The position numbers and the translations under genes are program-made. The notes beneath the pieces were generated by a model, which worked only from the letters and a program-made list of their open reading frames with translations, ran no database searches and was not told the DNA's origin. From Elusimicrobia bacterium RIFCSPHIGHO2_02_FULL_57_9 (GTDB lineage Bacteria; Elusimicrobiota; Elusimicrobia; UBA1565; UBA9628), in contig MGUO01000129.1 of NCBI GenBank assembly GCA_001800015.1, positions 1 to 6,981 on the forward strand: a stretch of 6,981 nucleotides of DNA, read 5' to 3'. Of the stretch, positions 1 through 5,066 are shown piece by piece. The stretch's first letter is position 1. Every line of letters starts with the position of its first letter.

Positions 1-60
1 AACAAAAACAGGACGTTTCTATTCGTCTTAAATACCGGACATTTCTATTCTCGCTTGACA
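1..60. mobile_element. Probable insertion-sequence terminus with repeated end motifs
   Basis: Two 14-base direct repeats, GGACGTTTCTATTC (11-24) and GGACATTTCTATTC (37-50), differ at one base and are spaced 26 bases apart. The block ends in TTGACA at 55-60. Read on the minus strand it begins TGTCAA and carries two copies of GAATAGAARYGTCC. Several transposase-binding repeats beside a TG...CA tip are typical of IS21-family ends, and this motif resembles IS termini I remember; that attribution is from memory, not a search. No transposase gene lies inside the window, so the element body would be to the left. An alternative is a pair of operator sites upstream of the first gene. Confidence 0.45.
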
Positions 61-76
61 GAGAATATTGCGTGCC

Positions 77-105
77 TTGACTTGCGCAAAGACCCCTGCC
101 ATACT
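77..105 (+). promoter_or_regulatory. Sigma70-type promoter of the paralogue pair, probably leaderless
   Basis: TTGACT (77-82) is followed by a 17-base spacer and CATACT (100-105). A TG at 97-98 gives an extended -10 (TGcCATACT). The start codon is at 112, six bases after the -10, which is about where transcription would begin, so the mRNA should have little or no leader. No Shine-Dalgarno sequence precedes the ATG, which agrees with leaderless translation. A second -35-like TTGACA at 55-60 belongs to the putative IS end, but its best-spaced -10 is poor. Confidence 0.55.
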
Positions 106-111
106 TAAAGC

Positions 112-942
112 ATGGATCAGCCGACGCCCTCCCATGGCAGCCGCTGGACCGCGCTCTTGGCTATTCTAGCGGTCAGCGGCTCGGCGGTGGGGGGGTTTAT
201 ATACCAGTCCTGGCAAGGCAACGCCAAAACGGCGCAGGACAACACGGGTTTTGATTTAAGTCAAACCGATTCGCGTCCCAAGAGCGCGCCCTTATTGCAT
301 CCCCGCGCCGCCTCGGCGCGGGATCAAAGTTCAGGCCTTTCTCTGGTCAAAGCGGACATGCCGGGGATGGAATTCGGGGCCAAGAGCGCGGCTCCCGCGT
401 CGCAGCGAGCCGTGCCGGCGGAGAAGAGCTTCGCGCAATTGATCCGGGCGCAGGAAGCCAAGATGCGCGCCTTAAATAAAAAATATACGGCTAAATACCC
501 GGTTATCGCTCAATTCCGCAAGGAATGGCTCGGCAACCCCGGCCTGAAAAGACTGCGGGACGATTTCTGCGGCTCCAAAGCCGGCGTCTGCGGACCGGGG
601 GGAGACCATGATCCCGTCAAATTCATCCGAGGCGTGGCGGCTTCCCAAGCTTTTAAATCAATGCTCATAAAATACGCCGGGGAACCGGCCGTCCACTCTT
701 ATGTGATGGAAGCGGTCAAGCAAGCTCCTTCCAATTTGATGGCGGCGGCCTCCGATTTCATGAGCCAGGACAACAACGTCAAGAACTTCATCGATGGGGT
801 CGCGCAGTCGCTGGGCTTGCCCATGGGATTGCTGGAGGGCTCCGACTCGAAAGTGGATCAAAACGCCATTTTAGGCTCCATCATGAAAAACAATCCCGAG
901 CTGCAAAAAGCCATGGAAAACGCCGATGCCCCAAAACGCTAA
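112..942 (+). CDS. Membrane-anchored protein of unknown function, paralogue copy 1
   Basis: 276 residues; I do not recognise the family. A short N-terminus is followed by one hydrophobic segment (about residues 12-31), predicting a single membrane anchor or uncleaved signal with the rest outside the cytoplasm. Residues 35-110 are a low-complexity Ala/Ser/Pro linker; the C-terminal 165 residues look mostly helical. It is clearly paralogous to the next gene, sharing DNTGFD (43-48), MPGMEFG (83-89), YTAKYPVIA (125-133), HDPVKFIRG (166-174), KYAGEPAVH (187-195), SLGLP (233-237) and KNNPELQKA (259-267). Unlike the other copy it has an insert with two cysteines (Cys153 and Cys160) before the HDP motif, possibly a disulfide loop. 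ATG 112 is the only plausible start: an in-frame TAA lies at 106-108. Its 3' end overlaps the next gene by 17 bases, so the two are probably translationally coupled. Confidence 0.85.
   Translation: MDQPTPSHGSRWTALLAILAVSGSAVGGFIYQSWQGNAKTAQDNTGFDLSQTDSRPKSAPLLHPRAASARDQSSGLSLVKADMPGMEFGAKSAAPASQRAVPAEKSFAQLIRAQEAKMRALNKKYTAKYPVIAQFRKEWLGNPGLKRLRDDFCGSKAGVCGPGGDHDPVKFIRGVAASQAFKSMLIKYAGEPAVHSYVMEAVKQAPSNLMAAASDFMSQDNNVKNFIDGVAQSLGLPMGLLEGSDSKVDQNAILGSIMKNNPELQKAMENADAPKR
302..322. repeat. Perfect GC hairpin inside paralogue copy 1
   Basis: CCCGCGCCG (302-310) and CGGCGCGGG (314-322) form a perfect 9-base inverted repeat around a 3-base loop. It lies in the variable linker region of the protein (around residues 64-71), where amino-acid constraint appears low. 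No T-run follows, so it is not a usual terminator. It may be chance in GC-rich coding DNA. Confidence 0.5.
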
Positions 943-1681
943 CCTGCTCGCGTTTTCGGCCGTTCTGGTCATTGTCGGCTCGGCCGCGGGGGTGTTTTAT
1001 TTTCAAAGCCGACAAAACAAGCAGGAAGTCATCCCGGACAACTCCGGTTTTGATGTCGCCCAGGTGGCGGGGGCCGCGAAAATCATGTCGCCGCTGCTGG
1101 CCCGGCCGGTTCCCAATCAAAACTCGAACCTGGGCATGATTAAAACCGGGATGCCGGGCCTGCAATTCGGCGGACGAGCAGGGCCAACAGGGCGGCCGCC
1201 CCGACGCGGCTCTGATGCCGACGTCGCCGAAAAGGTGCGCAAAAGCGAAGGCAGGGTGCGGTCCCTAGCCGAACGCTACACAAAAAGATATCCGGTGATC
1301 GCCCGATACGGCTTGGACTGGATGAGCTATCCCGATCTTGAAAAACTTAACAACGATTACATGAAAAATCACGACCCCATCCAATTCATGCGCGGGCTGT
1401 CGCAATCGAAGAATTTTGGGATTCTGGTCAAGAAATACGCGCGGGAACCCGCCATTCACGCCTTTGTCCAAGATGCGGTCAAACAGCTTCCCGCAGACGC
1501 CGCGGCCACTGCCATGGATTATTTGAATTCAAACAACACGATCAAGAATTTTGTCGGCAACCTCGGCTCTTCTCTGGGGCTGCCCTTGGACTTGCTGGGC
1601 TTGGGCGGAGGAAAGACGGATCAGCGAGCGGTTTTAAATTCCGTGCTTAAGAATAATCCCCAACTGCAAAACGCTCAATAA
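926..1681 (+). CDS. Membrane-anchored protein of unknown function, paralogue copy 2
   Basis: 251 residues, family not recognised. A hydrophobic segment at about residues 7-26 starts almost at the N-terminus, predicting an inner-membrane anchor with an external C-terminal domain. Motifs shared with copy 1 are DNSGFD (38-43), MPGLQFG (76-82), YTKRYPVIA (118-126), HDPIQFMRG (149-157), KYAREPAIH (170-178), SLGLP (216-220) and KNNPQLQNA (242-250). The order and spacing are the same, apart from the missing Cys-containing insert. This copy has no cysteines. The start at ATG 926 lies inside the end of copy 1 in another frame; only a weak GGAAAA precedes it, so translation probably depends on ribosomes finishing copy 1. 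The DNA is diverged well beyond recent duplication, so both copies appear to be maintained. Confidence 0.85.
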   Translation: MPQNANLLAFSAVLVIVGSAAGVFYFQSRQNKQEVIPDNSGFDVAQVAGAAKIMSPLLARPVPNQNSNLGMIKTGMPGLQFGGRAGPTGRPPRRGSDADVAEKVRKSEGRVRSLAERYTKRYPVIARYGLDWMSYPDLEKLNNDYMKNHDPIQFMRGLSQSKNFGILVKKYAREPAIHAFVQDAVKQLPADAAATAMDYLNSNNTIKNFVGNLGSSLGLPLDLLGLGGGKTDQRAVLNSVLKNNPQLQNAQ

Positions 1682-1696
1682 ATATCTTTCAGCCAA

Positions 1697-1744
1697 CATT
1701 TTTTCTCACCCCCTGCAACGCGGTGACTTCGAAAGAAAAAAATG
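1697..1744. terminator. Weak imperfect hairpin between convergent genes
   Basis: CATTTTTTCTCACC (1697-1710) is mirrored imperfectly by GGTGACTTCGAAAGAAAAAAATG (1722-1744). The core TCACC/GGTGA pairs over an 11-base loop, and the A/T arms could pair after a small bulge. It sits between two convergent genes (stops at 1681 and 1764), where a bidirectional terminator is expected. The stem is weak and no clean GC stem plus T-run is present, so the call is tentative. Confidence 0.3.
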
Positions 1745-1763
1745 ATGAAAAAAATTCTGCCGA

Positions 1764-2093
1764 TCACTGAGCGTCAGGCACGCAGGTGTTATCGTCCAAA
1801 TGCGTTCCCGCGGGACAGGGGTTTGGATTCTGCGGGTCCAGCACGCAGTTACCGCCGGCATCCAGGCGGCTTGCCGCCGGGCAGGAGTTCATGTTGTCCA
1901 CACACTTGCCGTTAAGACCCAGATGTTGTCCCGCGGGGCAGTTGATCAAATTCTGCCGCACTGCCGCCGCCGGGGGCGCTGCCCCGGAACTGATCGCTGC
2001 GCCTGAGCCGTCGCCGCTGTTGCCACAGCTGTCGCAGCCGGTGAAAGCCAGGGCCAGGAAAAAAATCGCCGCCGGGAAGAAAAACTTTTTCAT
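1764..2093 (-). CDS. Small lipoprotein with three Cys-containing CPA...CV repeats
   Basis: 109 residues. An n-region MKK, a hydrophobic stretch and AFTGC give a lipoprotein-type signal with Cys20 as the likely lipidated residue; Phe at -3 is unusual, so lipidation is probable rather than certain. After a Gly/Ser/Ala-rich tether (24-50) come three tandem repeats of the form CPA-x4-L-...-CV starting at Cys52, Cys71 and Cys93, with second cysteines at 64, 83 and 104. Each repeat could form its own disulfide. The repeat resembles short Cys-rich motifs in secreted proteins, but I cannot name a family. GGAGG (2101-2105) sits 7 bases before the ATG and fixes the start. The gene lies 39 bases downstream of a second small lipoprotein gene with a related signal peptide and probably shares its promoter. 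Confidence 0.8.
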   Translation of the reverse strand: MKKFFFPAAIFFLALAFTGCDSCGNSGDGSGAAISSGAAPPAAAVRQNLINCPAGQHLGLNGKCVDNMNSCPAASRLDAGGNCVLDPQNPNPCPAGTHLDDNTCVPDAQ

Positions 2094-2132
2094 GAGGAAA
2101 CCTCCGCAATGTCCGGGCTATTTACAACATTA

Positions 2133-2261
2133 TTACGGCGCCTGCGGAGCGCCGGGCGTGCCGCCGCCGGGGGCGCCGCCCTCGCAGCCTCCCGCGCCGC
2201 AACCGTTCGTGAATATCAAGGCAAGCACGAAAATGCTTATCGGAAAGAACAGTTTCTTCAT
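2133..2261 (-). CDS. 42-residue Gly/Pro-rich lipoprotein candidate
   Basis: A small gene read on the minus strand from ATG (2261-2259) to TAA (2135-2133). The signal peptide MKKLFFPISIFVLALIF is followed by TNGC, with Cys21 as the candidate lipidated residue, then a 21-residue mature part rich in Gly, Pro and Ala with one more Cys (26). The signal matches that of the downstream 109-residue lipoprotein (MKK-x-FFP, LAL-x-FT, then Gly-Cys), suggesting duplication of the export segment. GGGAGG (2266-2271) lies 4 bases before the ATG, and a near-consensus promoter lies just upstream, which together argue for a real gene. The lipobox is imperfect (Thr at -3). Size and composition recall entericidin-like small lipoproteins, but no sequence match is claimed; it could also be a truncated relic of a longer paralogue. 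Confidence 0.65.
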   Translation of the reverse strand: MKKLFFPISIFVLALIFTNGCGAGGCEGGAPGGGTPGAPQAP

Positions 2262-2284
2262 AGCGCCTCCCGTGCGTCGCTGAT

Positions 2285-2313
2285 AGTGTAAAGGCGGGGA
2301 TGCCTCTTGTCAA
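2285..2313 (-). promoter_or_regulatory. Near-consensus sigma70 promoter for the lipoprotein pair
   Basis: On the minus strand, TTGACA (2313-2308) is a perfect -35, followed by exactly 17 bases and TACACT (2290-2285), a 4/6 match to the -10. Transcription would begin near 2278, giving a leader of roughly 17 bases that contains the GGGAGG ribosome site. The promoter lies only 16 bases beyond the hydrolase stop codon, so the lipoprotein genes can be expressed apart from the porin-hydrolase pair. Confidence 0.7.
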
Positions 2314-2329
2314 GGTTCCGAAGATTTTT

Positions 2330-3256
2330 TTACGGATTTTTAACTTTGATCGATCTAAAAACAGAAAGAAAATCCCGGGAAATGTAGCGGGGAATCCAAA
2401 CGAGATGCAGCAAGGAGCTGTAATGCCCCAGAGGCACCCAGAACTGCCGGCTGCCCGGGAAGGCTTCCTTAAGCTTTAAGGCATTAGCCGCCGGGATGAC
2501 TCTATCCCACGACGCATTCACCAAAAGAGCGGGTTTGGCGCGATTGTTTTGCTGGTATTCCAAAGGGTCAAGGCCTCTCCATTCGGAGCGCAATTCCTCG
2601 GGCTTGATCCCGGCCCGGCGGATAAAAGGGCCGGTCATAGCGCTTCTGCCCACCAGATCTGGGAAATCCGCTCCACCCAATAAAAACACGGCGTATTGAG
2701 GCGTCGCGTCAACGGAATAAACCGCCGAGCCCACCAGCGCGCCCAGGCTGATGCCGAAAAGCCCGATGCGCCGGCGATCTACTTTTGGATGCCGTGAAAG
2801 CCAATCCAAGGCCCGGCGCGCGTCCAAGGCCGATTGCCGGAAATTAAAGGCCAGGCGCGAGGCCGTGCGACTTAAGAAACCCTGCCCACTGGGCAGGGTT
2901 GGATGGGCGCGACGGTGGAATTGGTAGGGCATCTCCAGCCAGAGCACGGCGAAGCCGTCGCGTTCAAAGCGCTTGATAAAGCGCCGCTCGATCCAAATAT
3001 TGGGCGCGGCCATCACGGGCAGAACCAGGATACAGGGGAAAGGACCGGGCCCCGAAGGCAAAGAGAGATGCCCCCAAACCGTGTTGTTGGCGGCAAACGG
3101 GCTTGTCAGCACGGAAGGAAATTGGATCTCGTATTCGAGGCGGTCGCGCCGGTCTGTTTGGCGGATTTCCGCGGCAAAAGCGCCGGGCTTATATTCCAGA
3201 ACCGGGGCGGCGCTCAAAAGCGGGACGAACAAAAAAAGGGGTGCGGCAAACGGCAT
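2330..3256 (-). CDS. Secreted alpha/beta-hydrolase
   Basis: 308 residues from ATG at 3256. The fold is recognisable from the nucleophile elbow GISLG (Ser170) after the strand RRRIGLF, an acid in NASWDRVIP (Asp251) and a histidine in PLGHYS (His278), in the order and spacing usual for a Ser-Asp-His triad. Residues 60-80 (a strand ending ILVLP) match the oxyanion-side entry of dienelactone-hydrolase or acyl-peptidase-like members. A short hydrophobic N-terminus (about 1-17, ending LLSAAP) suggests export to the periplasm, although it has no positive residue. The substrate cannot be told; esterase or peptidase activity are both possible. Translation starts 2 bases after the porin stop (TAGTCATG) with no clear ribosome site, so it is probably coupled to the porin. 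An upstream in-frame ATG at 3352 would overlap the porin by 94 bases and lose the signal peptide, so I reject it. Confidence 0.85.
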   Translation of the reverse strand: MPFAAPLFLFVPLLSAAPVLEYKPGAFAAEIRQTDRRDRLEYEIQFPSVLTSPFAANNTVWGHLSLPSGPGPFPCILVLPVMAAPNIWIERRFIKRFERDGFAVLWLEMPYQFHRRAHPTLPSGQGFLSRTASRLAFNFRQSALDARRALDWLSRHPKVDRRRIGLFGISLGALVGSAVYSVDATPQYAVFLLGGADFPDLVGRSAMTGPFIRRAGIKPEELRSEWRGLDPLEYQQNNRAKPALLVNASWDRVIPAANALKLKEAFPGSRQFWVPLGHYSSLLHLVWIPRYISRDFLSVFRSIKVKNP

Positions 3257-3258
3257 GA

Positions 3259-4707
3259 CTAGAAACCCAAAACCATCGAGAAGGCCAGTTGGTAGATATC
3301 GACCAAGCCCAGGGAGTTCACCGAGCGCGTGGAGGCTCTGTTCATCACCCAATAAGAATAGTCCAATTTGAAAACAAAATGGTCGGTCATTTGGTAATTG
3401 ATCGCGGCCGTGTATTTATCGATGCGGCGCGTCACGCGCAAGGCCGAAGCCCCGATGGCGTTGATCGAGGAGAAAGTCGTTCCGTTCACGTTGGTGTCCA
3501 GGAAAAGGTCCAGAATGGGGCCGCGGCGAAACATCTGGTTGAAGACCAGGATGCCCGTCGCGCGCCGGCCGATGGCCGGCGCGCGAATCATGGGAAAAGA
3601 GGCCTGCAGAAAATAGCCGTGATGGATTTCCCGATCTGCGATCTGACGTATGGGAGAGGCCAGGGTGCCCGATGAGTTTTGCAGCGAAGCAATCAGCGCC
3701 AGCGGAGATGAAAAGTCGTTGAAGCTGTAGAGGTACTCGCCGGAGAAATTGAAGCCCAAATAATCGAAACTCACATCCAGCCCGTACATTTGATAGGCGA
3801 GCCGATCCTCCAAATCATATTTTCCCCCCATCCCGGAAAGGCCCGCGTGAACGCCCGCAAGATCCGAGGCTCCCTCGGCGATGGGCCAGGGAAAGCGCAA
3901 ATCCCCGATGGAAAATACCGCGCGAGCACCGACCGCCTTGGAGTTATTATTATCGGCCAGATTATTGTTCTGATGGCCGAAATCAATGTTGACGCCGTTG
4001 GCCGGTATCCCCGGAATGCCCAAATTATCGGTATTAGGGAAAGTGCGCTGGCGGTTGCTGGTCTCCCCCAGCCCGTTGACCACGAAAAAGGTCAGTTCCT
4101 GCGGGATAAAAGGATCTCGCGACGGCGGGTAATAGCTGAGCCGGCCGCCGATGTCGGTGTAGCCGGAGCTTAAGGGCGGCCGCGGAGAATTGAGCCGGAT
4201 CACCAGATCAAGGCTGTCGGGCGAGGCATAAAGCAGGGGGCGGGTGACGGTCAAGAATTGGTCCGGGCGGTAAAGTTCATTATAGCGGCCGAAAGGGACG
4301 AGGAATTTCCCGAACTGCACGATCCAATCGTTTATCCTTTTATAGCCGAAATTAAGCTGATAAAGCCGCGGCCTTCCCTCGCTGGCCGTGGGCATATGCC
4401 ATTCCACCTGCATGGGAACACGGTCGACAAAGGGCCCGTCCACGCCGAAATACATGTCCGCCAGATAGACCTCGTTTTGAATCTGGGTTTCAAAACCGGG
4501 CTTGCGTGGGCCGACATTGCGCCAATTCAAAGAAAGGCTGCCGCCCACATGCATGCGCGAGAGCCGTTTGAAGAAATCGTCGTTCTGGGCGGGGGCGGGG
4601 GCGGCGGCGAGCCTCTGAAACGCAGGACTTAAAAGAAGAAAAACCAAAATTCCAACAAAGCCGGAACGTTGACACAAATTAACGAAAGAGATAACATTAT
4701 GCGACAC
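3259..4707 (-). CDS. Outer-membrane beta-barrel porin-like protein
   Basis: 482 residues with GTG as the first possible start; a TAA lies in frame upstream. A hydrophobic segment (about 17-30) and Ala-rich stretch (34-40, APAPAQ) form a signal peptide. The mature part alternates hydrophobic and polar residues with many Tyr, Phe and Gly, and ends in VLGF with the terminal Phe used for barrel assembly. The segment with QFGKFLVPFGRYNELYRP (about 129-146) resembles GKxxxPFG motifs of phosphate-selective-porin-like barrels; loops are rich in Asn (around 250-265). The likely role is an outer-membrane channel, substrate unknown. The start is uncertain: GTG 4707 has no ribosome site and lies just after a TATACT -10, while TTG at 4677 would give a more typical n-region (MCQRSG). 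The gene is divergent from the ferredoxin and coupled to the downstream hydrolase. Confidence 0.85.
   Translation of the reverse strand: MSHNVISFVNLCQRSGFVGILVFLLLSPAFQRLAAAPAPAQNDDFFKRLSRMHVGGSLSLNWRNVGPRKPGFETQIQNEVYLADMYFGVDGPFVDRVPMQVEWHMPTASEGRPRLYQLNFGYKRINDWIVQFGKFLVPFGRYNELYRPDQFLTVTRPLLYASPDSLDLVIRLNSPRPPLSSGYTDIGGRLSYYPPSRDPFIPQELTFFVVNGLGETSNRQRTFPNTDNLGIPGIPANGVNIDFGHQNNNLADNNNSKAVGARAVFSIGDLRFPWPIAEGASDLAGVHAGLSGMGGKYDLEDRLAYQMYGLDVSFDYLGFNFSGEYLYSFNDFSSPLALIASLQNSSGTLASPIRQIADREIHHGYFLQASFPMIRAPAIGRRATGILVFNQMFRRGPILDLFLDTNVNGTTFSSINAIGASALRVTRRIDKYTAAINYQMTDHFVFKLDYSYWVMNRASTRSVNSLGLVDIYQLAFSMVLGF
3558..3586. repeat. Perfect 13-bp hairpin inside the porin gene
   Basis: Bases 3558-3570 (TCGCGCGCCGGCC) and 3574-3586 (GGCCGGCGCGCGA) are exact reverse complements around the 3-base loop GAT; twelve of the thirteen pairs are G:C. 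It codes for part of RAPAIGRRATG in the porin, a likely loop or turn. It has no T-run and lies inside a coding region. A captured palindromic repeat element, a strong mRNA structure or GC-rich coincidence are all possible. Confidence 0.6.
4669..4697 (+). promoter_or_regulatory. Sigma70-type promoter of the ferredoxin-peptidase unit
   Basis: TTGACA (4669-4674), a perfect -35, is followed by exactly 17 bases and TAACAT (4692-4697), a 4/6 match to the -10. Transcription would start near 4704, giving a leader of about 48 bases that includes AGGAG at 4737-4741, 10 bases before the ferredoxin ATG. The promoter lies within the first codons of the divergent porin gene. A weaker TATAGC at 4719-4724 lacks a good -35. 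Confidence 0.6.
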
Positions 4708-4716
4708 GATTTTTTC

Positions 4717-4722
4717 AGTATA
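4717..4722 (-). promoter_or_regulatory. Possible -10 element of the porin gene
   Basis: On the minus strand TATACT (4722-4717) matches the -10 consensus at five of six positions. The hexamer 17 bases upstream (TAGGCT, 4745-4740) is a poor -35. Transcription would start near 4710, only a few bases before the GTG at 4707, so either the porin mRNA is nearly leaderless or translation begins at the downstream TTG (4677). Confidence 0.4.
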
Positions 4723-4751
4723 GCACTTTATTTTTTAGGAGCCTAACTGCC

Positions 4752-5066
4752 ATGTCCCATGTCATCTTGGAAGCGTGTCTCGGCGAGGTTTACGCCGCCT
4801 GCGTCGACGTTTGCCCCGTGGAATGCATCCACCCCGGGGATTACAAGGACCAAAAATTCATGATCATAGATCCTGAGGTCTGCATCGACTGCGGGGTCTG
4901 CCTGCCGGAATGCCCGATCGGCGCCATTGTCGGCTCCGTGGACGAGTCTCCGGATTGGGCCAAGATCAACGCCGAACTGACGCCCGAATTTAAGGGGCAC
5001 CCCAAGGTCGCCCCCCGACCCCAGAACGAGCCCCCGCACAAGCCGATGAACAAGCTCGTCAAATAA
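4752..5066 (+). CDS. 7Fe-type ([3Fe-4S][4Fe-4S]) ferredoxin
   Basis: 104 residues, a cytoplasmic electron carrier. The cysteine pattern is C9-x7-C17-x3-C21-P-x2-C25 and C44-x2-C47-x2-C50-x3-C54-P. By comparison with Azotobacter ferredoxin I, Cys9, Cys17 and Cys54 would hold a [3Fe-4S] cluster and Cys21, Cys44, Cys47 and Cys50 a [4Fe-4S] cluster, with Cys25 free. Position 12 is Glu where ferredoxin I has a non-ligand Cys (Cys11), which supports a 3Fe site. The tail (from about residue 68) is the polar extension common in such proteins, Pro-rich at the end. AGGAG lies 10 bases before the ATG. The partner enzyme is not in the window. The next gene begins on the codon right after the stop, so they form one transcript. 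Fully 4Fe-loaded variants cannot be excluded from sequence alone. Confidence 0.93.
   Translation: MSHVILEACLGEVYAACVDVCPVECIHPGDYKDQKFMIIDPEVCIDCGVCLPECPIGAIVGSVDESPDWAKINAELTPEFKGHPKVAPRPQNEPPHKPMNKLVK

Noticed and set aside
1..60. CRISPR-like repeat pair
   Set aside because: Only two 14-base repeats with a 12-base gap; far too short for repeat and spacer units.
2138..2154. GC stem near the stop of the 42-residue lipoprotein gene as terminator
   Set aside because: Only 5 base pairs and no T-run on the minus strand, so it does not look like an intrinsic terminator.
1786..2283. 165-codon plus-strand open frame across the lipoprotein genes
   Set aside because: It is antisense to two lipoprotein genes that have signal peptides, ribosome sites and a promoter; its translation is low-complexity Pro/Ala/Arg.
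3257..3352. Upstream start giving the hydrolase 32 more residues
   Set aside because: It would overlap the end of the porin gene by 94 bases and hide the hydrophobic N-terminal signal; the added residues look like out-of-frame porin sequence.
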